Shown: one piece after another, positions 1-9,043 of the stretch
How the letters are laid out: every line of letters starts with the position of its first letter
How positions within the stretch are numbered: position 1 is the stretch's first letter
Source: Acidobacteriota bacterium
GTDB lineage: Bacteria; Acidobacteriota; Terriglobia; Terriglobales; Acidobacteriaceae
Direction of reading: 5' to 3'
NCBI GenBank assembly: GCA_021779935.1
Contig: JAJXZT010000011.1
Coordinates: 1 to 64,000 of the forward strand
Length of the DNA stretch: 64,000 bases
Translations under genes and position numbers: made by a program
Notes under the pieces: generated by a model
Told to the model about the DNA's origin: nothing
The model's database searches: none
Seen by the model: the letters and a program-made list of their open reading frames with translations, nothing else

Positions 1-390
1 GCTCTGCTGTTCGTCGTGGGGACGACGCAACTGTGTGCGGCACAGTCTTCCGATCTGCGCGCGAGTAAGAGCACGACAATCACCGTGCGAGTTCTCGGAT
101 CGGTGGGGCTCAGCAGCGGAGCGGCGGTTCTTTCCGCAACGTTGCCGTCAGCCTCGAACCAGTCCCAGGCGGTGTACGTTCCGGCAAACGTCCGTTGGAA
201 CCTCGGCCGCAGGGACATCCAATCGTTCGAGGTAGTTCAATACGTTTCCGGCTCGAACGAATCTTCGCGACGCATCATCTCAACGGAACAGCGCAAGGGT
301 GACCAACAGACTTCAATGCACTCGCAGTTCACGGCTGCGGAATCCGGTCCACCCGCCGGACTTCTCAACGTTGAGGTTCGTCTCTACTAG
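1..390 (+). CDS. Secreted hypothetical protein, 5' end outside window
   Basis: The reading frame is open from the first base and ends with TAG at 388-390. An internal GTG at 16 exists, but the in-frame residues before it (ALLFVVG) continue a hydrophobic run that ends in an AAQS-like signal peptidase site, so the start almost certainly lies upstream of the window. The mature part (about 110 residues) is rich in Ser, Val and Thr, and its beta-strand-like alternation (TITVRVLGSVGL, and a terminal LLNVEVRLY) suggests a small exported beta-sandwich. I do not recognise the family. It converges with the ABC ATPase gene ending at 455. Confidence 0.5.
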   Translation, partial: ALLFVVGTTQLCAAQSSDLRASKSTTITVRVLGSVGLSSGAAVLSATLPSASNQSQAVYVPANVRWNLGRRDIQSFEVVQYVSGSNESSRRIISTEQRKGDQQTSMHSQFTAAESGPPAGLLNVEVRLY

Positions 391-454
391 ATCGAAGCGA
401 GTCACGCCACGTCTCCACGACGGTTCCTCATTCCTCACAAGCCCGTTTTGCGTG

Positions 455-1375
455 TCATCCCTGGTGGTTGAATTGTCCCGCAAGGTGGCGGCGCAGCACT
501 CCCAGTAGCGGATTCCCATCTGCATATGAAAATTGACGGGGTATTTCGTTCGTTAGAGTCCGCAGCGACGACTGCATTCCTTCTTCCCTGATGCGCGGAA
601 CCATCGACACCGCGCCGACCAGTTGTTTTGTGTACGAATGCCTCGGGCGCGCGAAGACTTCGCTGGTGACGCCATCTTCCACGACTTCTCCGTTGTGCAG
701 GATTGCGAGCCTGTCGCAGAGAGATGCAACCGACATCAGGTCGTGAGAAATGTAGAGAATGGCGATGCCGTGGTCTTCGTTCAACCTTCGGAAGAGGTTG
801 AGAATTTCCGATTGCGTGATCATGTCGAGCGAACTTGTTGGTTCATCGACGATCAGGAACGATGGGCGGTGAAGAATCGCCATCGCAATCAATACGCGCT
901 GCGCCTGGCCAACACTGATCTGCGACGAACGCCGGTGCAGAAACTCCGGATCGCTCGGCAGTGAGACGCTGCGCAATGCGGCCAGCACGCCGAATTCGCA
1001 TTCAAGTCCGCTGCCGACTCCGTGCGCGCGCCAGGCATCGCGCATTTGAGTGCCAATACTCAGGGCCGGATTCAGCGCGGACGACGGACTCTGCAGAACA
1101 AGACCGATCTCGCGGCCGCGCAAACTTCTCAGTTCCTTTTCGCGCAGTTCCAGCAGTTCCATCTCCTTGAAGCGCACGCTGCCGGTGGCCTTCCCCCGCT
1201 TGAGATTGAGCAGCCCGAGGATCGTCAATGCAAGCGTGCTCTTCCCTGAACCGCTCTGCCCGACAAGGCCCACAATCTCTCCTCGTTTGATATCGAGCCT
1301 GAATGAGCGCAGAACTTCGTGTCCCGGCCGGTACCACACGGACACGTTGATGGACAGTAATGGATTCGTCATCAC
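455..1375 (-). CDS. ABC transporter ATPase, Opp/Dpp family
   Basis: Cytoplasmic ATPase that would power the peptide- or nickel-type importer encoded just upstream. Visible motifs are Walker A GQSGSGKS (residues 39-46), Walker B FLIVDEP (about 173-179) and the H-loop SHDL. The C-terminal RPRHSYTKQLVGAV segment matches the HPYT-type tail of OppD/DppD proteins. The signature is ISVGQAQR, with Val where LSGGQxQR has Gly. The GTG at 1375 overlaps the TAG stop of the binding-protein gene; ATG at 1372 is the alternative start, and both imply translational coupling. At 306 residues it is normal for an OppD/OppF subunit. No second ATPase gene follows, so it either works as a homodimer or pairs with a subunit encoded elsewhere. 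Confidence 0.88.
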   Translation of the reverse strand: MMTNPLLSINVSVWYRPGHEVLRSFRLDIKRGEIVGLVGQSGSGKSTLALTILGLLNLKRGKATGSVRFKEMELLELREKELRSLRGREIGLVLQSPSSALNPALSIGTQMRDAWRAHGVGSGLECEFGVLAALRSVSLPSDPEFLHRRSSQISVGQAQRVLIAMAILHRPSFLIVDEPTSSLDMITQSEILNLFRRLNEDHGIAILYISHDLMSVASLCDRLAILHNGEVVEDGVTSEVFARPRHSYTKQLVGAVSMVPRIREEGMQSSLRTLTNEIPRQFSYADGNPLLGVLRRHLAGQFNHQG

Positions 1376-2991
1376 TACTTCCCCCGGGCATTCGAGCCCA
1401 GCCGCAAATACTCGATGTTCCAGAATGTTTCAGGCCTGAGTACCACTGGATGCGCGCCGATCACGGAAGGCGATATGGCCGACAGTGCATCGCGGTTCAC
1501 CAGGTAGATGAATGGCTCTTGTTGCACCACGATTTCCTGCACGCGGTCGAAATACTTTTTGCGTTGCGCGGGATTCGTCGATACCGACTGCGCTTTCATC
1601 AGCTTGTCGATCTCCGCTTCCCATGCGGTTTCTGGCGATTTCTCGCGCGGGTTCCACTGGTGGCTCTCGCCGGAACTGAGCCACATGTTCATCTGTTCGT
1701 TCGGATCGAGGCCGGCATTGATGTTTCCCAGCAGTGCAGCCTCGTAGTTGAATTTCTCGGTAATGCGCTCGATCAGCGAGGGGAAGTCGAGCGTGACGAC
1801 GTTGACCTTGATACCGATCTTCGAAAGATCCTGCTGAATCATCGTCGCCATGCGCTCGCGATACATGTTGCCCGCATTTGTAATGATGGAAAACTCCACT
1901 GGATTTCCACCCTCGTCGCGGAGCGTGCCGCCGTCAAGACGGAATCGATCCTGCTGCAGGAGTTTCATCGCGGCATTGACGTCATACTTTGCCGGCGGCA
2001 GATTGCGATTGAACCAGAACTTGTTCGCCGGAGAGATTGGGCCCACGGCAGGCTGCGCGTGAGAACCAAAAGCGACGCGCGCCAGATCCTGCTTGTTGAT
2101 GGCAAACGCAATTGCCCGGCGGAAATTGGTGGAACGGAACCATGCACGCTTGTAGGGCGGAATCGGCGCATTTGCAACCTGGTTGAACCACATCTGCTCC
2201 GAATCGAGTGACGGGCCCGCGTCGTGAACGCTCGCGGGGGCACTCTGTGCGATCTGGTCGTAATGCTCGGAGTCAAGCGAGTTGATCAAGTCGATTTCGC
2301 CGCGCAGGAAGCGCAAAGTTTCTATGTCGCGATTCGCTTGAATCTCCAACCGAATGCCATCGATGTACGGCAACTGTTTGCCGGCGCCGTCTCTCTTCCA
2401 ATAGTTTGGATTTCGCTTGAGATAGATGAACGAGCCTGGTTTGTAATCGGCAATGAAATACGGGCCGAGTGCCGCTTTCTCTTTCAGTGGCGATCGCGAC
2501 GAGACAATTGCGATTTGGTCGAAGATACGGTCGAAACCCGCGACCGGAGTGGAAGAAATAATTTTCACTTCGAGTGGCGACACTATCCTTGCCGTCAGTG
2601 TTCCGGCGCCAAAAATATCGGCGAATGGCGAATGTGTGTTCGGATCCATCATTCGCTTGATTGTCGCGGCGACGTCTTCCGCGTCGAAGCGGCTGCCGTC
2701 GGAGTAAAACACGCGATCGCGAAGTTTGAATGTGATGGTCCGGCCATCGCGGGACGTCTTCCACGAAGTCGCAAGTTCTGGTTCGAGCGCCTGCGTCTCG
2801 CGATTCACACACACGAGGCGGCCCGTGGTCAGGAATGAAATCGTGTCGGACGATTCATCGGTGACAAGCAGCGGGTCGAACGTTCTCGGGTCCGAGTGAA
2901 GATAGAAGCGCAGCTCGTTGCGAACCTGCGCCAGCAGGCCGAGGGGCAATAGCAACAAGCAGGCGAGAACAGCCAGTACAGTTCGTTTCAT
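1375..2991 (-). CDS. ABC transporter substrate-binding protein, family 5 (peptide type)
   Basis: Exported solute receptor of the importer, 538 residues, normal for SBP family 5. The ATG at 2991 forms a 4-base ATGA overlap with the stop of the upstream permease and is followed at once by a signal peptide (KRTVLAVLACLLLLPLGLLA), so the much longer open frame reaching 3543 is not the real start. Family signatures are the DPRTFDPLLVTDESS and LEPELATSWKTSRDGRTITFKL segments near the N-terminus and FRRAIAFAINKQDL in the middle. There is no lipobox Cys, so the protein would be periplasmic. Dipeptide, oligopeptide or nickel cannot be told apart by eye. It lies in the run permease-permease-SBP-ATPase. 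Confidence 0.9.
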   Translation of the reverse strand: MKRTVLAVLACLLLLPLGLLAQVRNELRFYLHSDPRTFDPLLVTDESSDTISFLTTGRLVCVNRETQALEPELATSWKTSRDGRTITFKLRDRVFYSDGSRFDAEDVAATIKRMMDPNTHSPFADIFGAGTLTARIVSPLEVKIISSTPVAGFDRIFDQIAIVSSRSPLKEKAALGPYFIADYKPGSFIYLKRNPNYWKRDGAGKQLPYIDGIRLEIQANRDIETLRFLRGEIDLINSLDSEHYDQIAQSAPASVHDAGPSLDSEQMWFNQVANAPIPPYKRAWFRSTNFRRAIAFAINKQDLARVAFGSHAQPAVGPISPANKFWFNRNLPPAKYDVNAAMKLLQQDRFRLDGGTLRDEGGNPVEFSIITNAGNMYRERMATMIQQDLSKIGIKVNVVTLDFPSLIERITEKFNYEAALLGNINAGLDPNEQMNMWLSSGESHQWNPREKSPETAWEAEIDKLMKAQSVSTNPAQRKKYFDRVQEIVVQQEPFIYLVNRDALSAISPSVIGAHPVVLRPETFWNIEYLRLGSNARGK

Positions 2992-3794
2992 GCGCTCACC
3001 TCGTCCGAAGAGATGATCAATTGGAAACTGATGACCACGAGTACCAGCAACACGAGCGAGACGAGTTTCCATGGAGCACTTGCAAAACCATGCATCGACT
3101 CCAGCTCGGTGAGCAGGCTTCCCCACGATGGCAGCGGCTCGGAGACGCCGAGACCGAGAATGCCGAGATTGGCTTCCGTCAGAATGAATACCGGGACCGA
3201 GATAAGGAACTGCGCCCCAAGCACCGGCTTCAAGTTCGGCAACAAATGAACAAAAAGCAGTCGCCAGCCGGGAGTTCCCGATGCGCGAGCGCGAAGAATG
3301 AACTCGGAATCCCGCAGCGAACTGACGCTGGCGCACACCACTCTTGCGGACGCAGCCCATCCCAGGCTGCCAAGCAGCGAGAACGTGACAATCACCGAGA
3401 GCAGCGGCGAGATGTTCAATGGCATCATTGCGCGCACGGCGATCAGCAGGAACAACCAGGGCATGCAGAGCACGAGTTCGACCGCTGCGGTGATGACGCG
3501 CTCCCAGGCTCCACCGAGATACCCTGCCATTCCACCGATGCACGCCGCAAAGATCACCGAGATGAATGCGGCGATCGGAGCAAGAGACAACGAAATGGCA
3601 GTCCCATAAACGAGGCGGGTAAATCGATCGCGACCGAGATCGTCAGTGCCAAGCCAATGCTGGTGCGAGGGTACAGCGTTCGGGATGTTGCGAAACTGCG
3701 TGGCGTAGCTTGTGCGCATCATCGCGACGGAGAGCACGGTAGCAAGCGCAATTCCAGTCAACGTCATCGCGGCGAATTTCTGCAGGGACGTCAT
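2988..3794 (-). CDS. ABC transporter permease, DppC/OppC type
   Basis: Inner-membrane permease subunit. The frame is open to 3950, but the N-terminal 52 residues there look like out-of-frame sequence; ATG at 3794 (MTSLQKFAAM) gives an ATGA overlap with the preceding permease and leads straight into a first membrane helix. That makes 268 residues, the DppC size. The HWLGTDDLGRDRFTRLVYG stretch is the hallmark GTDxxGRD motif of DppC/OppC, and the EAA-like loop appears as LRARASGTPGWRLLFVHLLP. About six membrane segments are visible. It is translationally coupled on both sides. Confidence 0.9.
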   Translation of the reverse strand: MTSLQKFAAMTLTGIALATVLSVAMMRTSYATQFRNIPNAVPSHQHWLGTDDLGRDRFTRLVYGTAISLSLAPIAAFISVIFAACIGGMAGYLGGAWERVITAAVELVLCMPWLFLLIAVRAMMPLNISPLLSVIVTFSLLGSLGWAASARVVCASVSSLRDSEFILRARASGTPGWRLLFVHLLPNLKPVLGAQFLISVPVFILTEANLGILGLGVSEPLPSWGSLLTELESMHGFASAPWKLVSLVLLVLVVISFQLIISSDEVSA

Positions 3795-4660
3795 GCGTGT
3801 TGCCCCCGCACGGCCTCGGCCGCAACGTCGCAGGCCGAATTCAGCGTGACGGTGATGATCGTGACCAGCACGGTCAGCGTGACAATCACCGGCAGGTCGC
3901 GTCCCAGCGCGGCTTGCCACGCCAGTTGACCAATTCCTGGGATGCCGCAAAGCGCCTCGACCGGGATATCCGCGCCGAGTGCGACGGCAACCGAAATTCC
4001 AATAATGGCCAGCAGCGGTTGCGCGGCCACGGGCAACACATGCATAAACAGGATGCGCAGTTCACCGGCTCCGCGTGCGCGTGCGGCCAGCACATGCGGC
4101 ATGTTGCCGGTGCGCGTAAGCACGCTGCGGACGTATGGAAAGAGGCGGGCGCTCACAATCGCCGCAATCGCAAGCAGTGGCGGCGCATCAGCGAAGACGC
4201 ACGCCAGCCCGATCACCGCGGCCGGCAGGGCAAGAAAGAGACTTGCTGCCGACATTGCAAACATATCCGCCGCGCGGCTGCGCAGAACCGCAACCGCCAT
4301 CGCCAGCGAAAACGCTATCAGCCACGCCAGCGCCAGTCCGCCTCCCGCGACTTGAATCGTTGCGGGAAGCCGTTCGGCGATGAGTTGCCGCACGCTGTGA
4401 TCGGAAACGAGAGATTTTCCAAAGTTCCCGTGCAGCGCGTTGCGCATGTATTGGCCGTAGAAAGCGACGATGTTCCGCGAGGATTGACGCTTGGCGCGGA
4501 GGGCTTCCACGGCCTGCGCGCTGAGCCGGCCGTCAAGCTGCTGCATGTCGACGTCGAAACCCGGCGCAACACGCACAAAGATAGCGCACAGAAATCCGCC
4601 CAGTATCACCGTCGCGGCGATCGTCAGCAATTGGCGGATGATAAGAGCCCTCATGTGCAT
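3791..4660 (-). CDS. ABC transporter permease, DppB/OppB type
   Basis: First permease of the importer, 289 residues. It has an N-terminal membrane helix (LLTIAATVILGGFLCAIFV), a periplasmic segment containing GQYMRNALHGNFGKSL (the YxxxLxGDLG-like motif of DppB), then five further helices. The EAA loop is RARGAGELRILFMHVLPV. It begins only 24 bases after the stop of the HD-GYP/GGDEF gene, so all five genes down to 455 probably form one transcript. A second Met (ATG 4654) is an alternative start. Confidence 0.88.
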   Translation of the reverse strand: MHMRALIIRQLLTIAATVILGGFLCAIFVRVAPGFDVDMQQLDGRLSAQAVEALRAKRQSSRNIVAFYGQYMRNALHGNFGKSLVSDHSVRQLIAERLPATIQVAGGGLALAWLIAFSLAMAVAVLRSRAADMFAMSAASLFLALPAAVIGLACVFADAPPLLAIAAIVSARLFPYVRSVLTRTGNMPHVLAARARGAGELRILFMHVLPVAAQPLLAIIGISVAVALGADIPVEALCGIPGIGQLAWQAALGRDLPVIVTLTVLVTIITVTLNSACDVAAEAVRGQHA

Positions 4661-4684
4661 CTTCTCCCGGTCTCAATTGCGGGA

Positions 4685-7099
4685 TTATTGGACGCGTCTT
4701 ACCGGGAACTCAATAAGCGCCGCTTTCTGGTCGGTGTGCCTCTGCTTCTGGAGATACATCTGGTGGTCGGCCGCCGCGAGCAGTTGCTCCGCGTCCGTGC
4801 CATGTTCCGGGTAGAGCGCCGATCCAACGCTGACCGAGAGCAGGCGTTCTCCGCAGATCCTGTAGCCGGCTTCTTCCCCAAGTTCGTTGATGCGGATCGC
4901 TTTTTGTTTCGCCGCGGCAAGGTCCAGGCCAGGGATGACCAGCACGAATTCATCTCCGCCCATGCGCGCCACGTAGTCGTACTCGCGGCATGAGTCCCTC
5001 AATTCCTGCGCGAATACCCGCAGAACCTTGTTGCCTTCAAGATGACCGAAGCGATCGTTGATTTGCTTGAAGCCGTCGAGGTCGCACACCATCACGGAAA
5101 GTCGCGTGGATTCACGCTTGCAACGGGAGAGCTCCTGGTCAAGATGCAGGAAGAGCGAGCGAGCGTTGGGCAATCCGGTCAGGTAATCGGTCGTCGCCGA
5201 ACTCTCCGCCTTCTGATAGCGCATGGCGTTATCGATGCAAAGTGCAACCTTGGAACTAATCGCAAGCAGTACGCGCAGATGGTCGCGCGTGAATGCGTCC
5301 TGCGCCGTGCGATAAACCGTAAGCACTCCAACGATTCCGGCGAGTCCGGCAAGCGGGACTGAAAGCGCCGACTTCATTTCCACTGTGTTGTGGACATTTG
5401 TCGCGTAGCTCCACTCGACCGCGGGGCTGCCGTTCAGAATTGGTTTGCCGTGGGCAGCAACCCAACCGGAGATGCCGCGACCAATCGGAATTTCAAGCGA
5501 CGACAGCAGCCGGAAGTTTTCTCCGCTGACGTGTTGCGGCTTCAGGATATTGTTCTCGCGGACGTATATGGCGATCGACTGGTAAGGGATCAACTTGGCG
5601 AGACGCAGCGAGAGCAGGGAAAGTGTCTCGTGGACGCTCAGCGAATTTCCAAGTTCGTGGCTCAGTTCGAACAATGTCTGAGCCTCCTGGCGCGCGGCCG
5701 CGATGGAGGATAGGAATCCGGTATCGGCGGACGATTCTTCTTCCGCGTCATAACCCGCGGCCGGAGCGGCTTTCACGTTGGGGGTGACAGTCGCTTTAAT
5801 GAGAGGATTGCTGCCGCCGGAATCCAGGTCGTTCTCCGCTGCGAACAGAAGCTCGCCGGAATGCTTCTTCAATGTTTCGATCACAAGCGGATCAAAGTGC
5901 GTGCCCGAACCTTCGCAGACATACTGGAATGCTTCGGCCATGGGAAGCGCGCGCCGGTATTGACGGTCCGAGGCAAGCGCATCGAGACAGTCCACCACGG
6001 CAAGGATACGCGCGCCGATTGGAATTTCTTCTCCGCTCAATCCATAGGGATATCCGGAGCCGTCCCATCTCTCGTGATGCGCCTCGACAATTGGCACAAC
6101 TGGATATGGAAAATTGACTCGCTTAAGAATCTCCGCTCCGACCAGCGGGTGGATCTTCATCTTGTCGAACTCTTCGGGAGTGAGCCGGCCCGGCTTGTTG
6201 ATGATGTGCTCGGGTACGGCCAGCTTTCCGATGTCGTGCAGCAATGCGGCGGCACGCAGGGCTTCGAGTTCTTCCGGCTTGATGGCCAGGTCTTTCGCGA
6301 GTTTCAGCGCATACTTCCGAACACGGTACAGATGGTCGTGGGTGGTGTGATCTTTCGCTTCAATTGCCAGTGCAAGAGCCTCGATGGTCCGCAGGTGGAG
6401 AGAGGCCATGTCTTCAACGTGCGTCTTCTCCGCTTCAAGGCGTTCAATGTACAACCGGTACGACCGGTAGATGAAATAACCGATCGGGAAGATCAGCAAC
6501 GTTTCCTGCCATCCCGCTGTACGGCTCACCACGCCGAAGAAACCCGCAATGGCTGCTCCAACCAGGTAGTGCGGAAACGACCAGAAGTAGCACTCCGACC
6601 AGATCTTGCGGACAGGTTTGTTTTCCGTAATGCCGATAATCATGGCGACTGGAACCGTATTCGTGACGTAGAAAACGATTCCAACTGCTACGAGCGCAAG
6701 AGGAATGGCGATGCCATGCGAGAAGGAAATCAGACGGTGATAGACCAGGTACGACACCGTAACCGAGCTGGCTATCATCGAAAAATTAAAAGTAGTCTGC
6801 GCGAGCGTGGGGCTTTTCTGCTTCCAGATACTCTGCACCGTCGCCGCAGAAAGCGCCATAATCAGCGTTTCCGGCAGACTCAACTGCACAATGCCTATGA
6901 GCAGGAAAAGAAAGTTCACAGACATCGTGCCTTCGATCCCGGGGAGCCTTACCTTCATCCCGGAACCTACGAGAGCGATGCCCAGGTACAGGACAAATCT
7001 TAGCCAGTCCTGGCAGCCGGGATACTGGGTCGCCACCAGGATGGACCACAATCCGGTAACCGCCATTGTCCCAATCAATATTTTTGCTCGGAGTGGCAT
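4685..7099 (-). CDS. Membrane HD-GYP/GAF/GGDEF signalling protein
   Basis: An 804-residue c-di-GMP metabolism protein. Residues 1-215 form six to seven membrane helices, a sensor-like region. Residues about 235-410 form an HD-GYP phosphodiesterase domain with the metal dyad HDIGK (288-292) and an intact GYP (349-351). About 475-625 is a GAF domain. About 635-795 is a diguanylate cyclase domain with intact GGDEF (714-718) and an RxxD inhibitory site (REYD, 705-708). Both catalytic motifs look complete, so the protein could make and degrade c-di-GMP, with the GAF or membrane part setting the balance. It sits 24 bases upstream of the Opp-like transporter genes on the same strand. Confidence 0.93.
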   Translation of the reverse strand: MPLRAKILIGTMAVTGLWSILVATQYPGCQDWLRFVLYLGIALVGSGMKVRLPGIEGTMSVNFLFLLIGIVQLSLPETLIMALSAATVQSIWKQKSPTLAQTTFNFSMIASSVTVSYLVYHRLISFSHGIAIPLALVAVGIVFYVTNTVPVAMIIGITENKPVRKIWSECYFWSFPHYLVGAAIAGFFGVVSRTAGWQETLLIFPIGYFIYRSYRLYIERLEAEKTHVEDMASLHLRTIEALALAIEAKDHTTHDHLYRVRKYALKLAKDLAIKPEELEALRAAALLHDIGKLAVPEHIINKPGRLTPEEFDKMKIHPLVGAEILKRVNFPYPVVPIVEAHHERWDGSGYPYGLSGEEIPIGARILAVVDCLDALASDRQYRRALPMAEAFQYVCEGSGTHFDPLVIETLKKHSGELLFAAENDLDSGGSNPLIKATVTPNVKAAPAAGYDAEEESSADTGFLSSIAAARQEAQTLFELSHELGNSLSVHETLSLLSLRLAKLIPYQSIAIYVRENNILKPQHVSGENFRLLSSLEIPIGRGISGWVAAHGKPILNGSPAVEWSYATNVHNTVEMKSALSVPLAGLAGIVGVLTVYRTAQDAFTRDHLRVLLAISSKVALCIDNAMRYQKAESSATTDYLTGLPNARSLFLHLDQELSRCKRESTRLSVMVCDLDGFKQINDRFGHLEGNKVLRVFAQELRDSCREYDYVARMGGDEFVLVIPGLDLAAAKQKAIRINELGEEAGYRICGERLLSVSVGSALYPEHGTDAEQLLAAADHQMYLQKQRHTDQKAALIEFPVRRVQ

Positions 7100-7136
7100 G
7101 CGCTGCGTCCTATTCCGTCAAGGCTCGTAAAATGCA

Positions 7137-7168
7137 GGAAACGGCGGCAGCAGTCTGTCACCGTTTCC
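7137..7168 (-). terminator. Inverted repeat downstream of the subtilase gene
   Basis: GGAAACGG (7137-7144) and CCGTTTCC (7161-7168) form a perfect 8-bp stem 13 bases after the subtilase stop. Read on the minus strand the stem is followed by TGCATTTTACG, a weak U-tract, so it is a plausible intrinsic terminator. Confidence 0.55.
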
Positions 7169-7180
7169 TATTCTCAACTG

Positions 7181-9043
7181 CTAGTTGTCCCAGGAATTTC
7201 CAGTCAGCCCCGTTCCCCAAAGGATGATGTCCACTGCATTCGGGTCGTAACTGGTTCCCCAGAGAATGATGGAATCTGAGCTGTCAACGGACGAGAGGCT
7301 CGTGCCCCAGAGAATAATGTCCGCGTCGGAGCTCACCGAATTGGTGCCCCATAGGATGATGTTGCTGCCATCTCCGGCGGAAGTATCCAGGACCTGATTG
7401 CCCCAGACCGAAGACGCCTGCAACGTTGTGGATGTTCCCCACAGGATAATGTCGCCGGTGGATGCTCCCGAAAGATCCAGCGAGACGGTTCCGGTCGTCG
7501 GATCCATGTTCGCGGTTGGCGAGAGGGCAACTCCGACTGGTTTGTCGGTGTCCTGCAACGCCGCAGCGATATCGAGATAACCGGCGCCCACGGTGAACAT
7601 GTCGTAATTAATGAGGTAGCTGGTGCCGCTGGCGTCGTATACCACGCTGGTTGGCGGGTACTGTTTCCATGCGGTCTTCATCAACCGAGCTTTCACCTGG
7701 TCAGGAGTGAGCGTCGGGTCCTGCTGCAGCAGCAGCGCAACCGTTCCGCTGACTACCGGAGTCGCCATGCTCGTGCCGCTCAGGATCATGTACGGCGCTG
7801 TTCCGGCGCACCAGGCTGGGTTCGCCTGGCACGGTGAATTGTCGGGAAATACCTCCTGTGCGGGGTATTCCTCGCTAAGCGTGCTCATCGGGGCATTGAG
7901 GGAGATAATGCGGTTCCCGGGAGCAACGATGTCTGGTTTCACGATGTGGTCGATCTGCGATGGCCCCTTCGAACTGTAACTGGTCATCACGTCATCGAGC
8001 ATCGAGGGCGTATTTTCCATGTTCGTTGCGCCAACGGTGATCACGTATGGATCGTTTCCGGGAGCCGTAACGGTTCCATAACCATTCGTTCCCGCTGCAC
8101 GTCCATAGTTCCCCGCAGCGACGACCACGGTAATTCCGGCCCGATAGGCAGCTTCCACTGCCTGGTCAAGCGGGTCGTCCTTGTAGCTTTCGTAGACTCC
8201 CCGGGCGACCGATAGATTCATGACGCGAATGTTGTACTTGTCCTTCAGCTCAATCGCGCGGTCAATGGCCGCTATCACAGAGCTGTCGGTGCCTCCTCCA
8301 TTCGCATCCAGTACGCGCAGATTGATGATGTTCGCCTTTGGCGCTATCCCCGCGAAGTTTCCTTCGAAACCACCTGCGGCGGAGGTCGCGCCATTGCCGG
8401 CGATAATGCCGGCGACGTGGGTTCCATGGCCGTACAGGTCAGTGCCGTTGCCGCCGTCGCTTGCGAAATTCTCGCTATAGACGACACGGCTCTGCCCGGT
8501 GGCCGGGTCTTGCAGGTCTGGGTGGTTGGCGACTCCGCTATCCAGCACGGCTATGCCGATGCCACTTCCGTCATATCCCGACTGCCATGCGACCGTTGCA
8601 CCCACAGCTTCGGCTGGAGTCACTTGATCCAGACTTGCTTGAATCGGCCGGTCCAGCGAAACGTACTTCACGTGCTTCTGTTTCGCCAGGCGTTCGGCTA
8701 CCCTGATCGGCACTTCCATCACGCGCTCCTGCACGCGACGGAAGTTCTTCTTCGTGCTTGCGCCGTTCGAGTTCGCAAACTGGTCGAACGCCGGTGTCGA
8801 GTTTTCCGAGAGCTGAACGATCACCCTGACTCTTGTATTGAGAGAACAGGCCCGCGAAAGCTGCCTGTGTTCCCGTTTGGACAGATCAGAAGTATCGTTT
8901 AGTTTGCTGCAGTCCACGTCCTTTGCAATCCTCGGGCGAGGCTTGCCGTATGCAACATTAGCGCTCATCAACAGAACGAGCAGCGATACGAACGCCCATC
9001 CCTTGGAAAGCCCCAGAAGTGGCCCTGACTTCTGCTTGCTCAT
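7181..9043 (-). CDS. Secreted S8 subtilisin-like protease with C-terminal WG-motif repeats
   Basis: Exported serine protease, 620 residues from ATG 9043. That start is preferred over the TTG/GTG-type extension to 9133 because a GGGGCAAGC purine-rich stretch precedes it and a signal sequence follows (AFVSLLVLLMSANVAYG). The triad is complete: Asp168 (AVLDSGV), His206 (GHGTHVAG), Ser425 (SGTSMATP), with oxyanion Asn312. An I9-like prodomain (VIVQLSE...) comes first. The last 100 residues carry six WG motifs, mostly IILWGT(S/N/G), about every 15 residues. The ATG overlaps the stop of a 124-codon upstream frame as ATGA. A predicted sigma-54 promoter with paired upstream sites lies at 9441-9565. 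Substrate and role of the repeats are unknown. Confidence 0.92.
   Translation of the reverse strand: MSKQKSGPLLGLSKGWAFVSLLVLLMSANVAYGKPRPRIAKDVDCSKLNDTSDLSKREHRQLSRACSLNTRVRVIVQLSENSTPAFDQFANSNGASTKKNFRRVQERVMEVPIRVAERLAKQKHVKYVSLDRPIQASLDQVTPAEAVGATVAWQSGYDGSGIGIAVLDSGVANHPDLQDPATGQSRVVYSENFASDGGNGTDLYGHGTHVAGIIAGNGATSAAGGFEGNFAGIAPKANIINLRVLDANGGGTDSSVIAAIDRAIELKDKYNIRVMNLSVARGVYESYKDDPLDQAVEAAYRAGITVVVAAGNYGRAAGTNGYGTVTAPGNDPYVITVGATNMENTPSMLDDVMTSYSSKGPSQIDHIVKPDIVAPGNRIISLNAPMSTLSEEYPAQEVFPDNSPCQANPAWCAGTAPYMILSGTSMATPVVSGTVALLLQQDPTLTPDQVKARLMKTAWKQYPPTSVVYDASGTSYLINYDMFTVGAGYLDIAAALQDTDKPVGVALSPTANMDPTTGTVSLDLSGASTGDIILWGTSTTLQASSVWGNQVLDTSAGDGSNIILWGTNSVSSDADIILWGTSLSSVDSSDSIILWGTSYDPNAVDIILWGTGLTGNSWDN
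7205..7450 (-). repeat. Six in-frame WG-motif repeats in the subtilase C-terminus
   Basis: On the minus strand, copies of a CCCCA-bearing unit encoding ILWGT(S/N/G), with one diverged SSVWGNQ copy, occur near 7211, 7254, 7300, 7344, 7392 and 7434. The spacing is about 43-46 bases, or 15 residues. The units are degenerate at the DNA level but conserve Trp-Gly, which suggests selection on the protein rather than recent slippage. Confidence 0.75.

Noticed and set aside
2992-3543. N-terminal extension of the substrate-binding protein
   Set aside because: It would read through the permease in another frame; the signal peptide and ATGA overlap at 2991 define the start.
3797-4993. 398-codon open frame on the plus strand
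   Set aside because: Antisense to two permeases and the GGDEF domain, all of which show clear family motifs.
5861-7003. 380-codon open frame on the plus strand
   Set aside because: Antisense to the HD-GYP/GGDEF gene.
7205-7450. CRISPR-like array
   Set aside because: The regular spacing of CCCCA units reflects in-frame WG protein repeats; there are no identical direct repeats or unique spacers.
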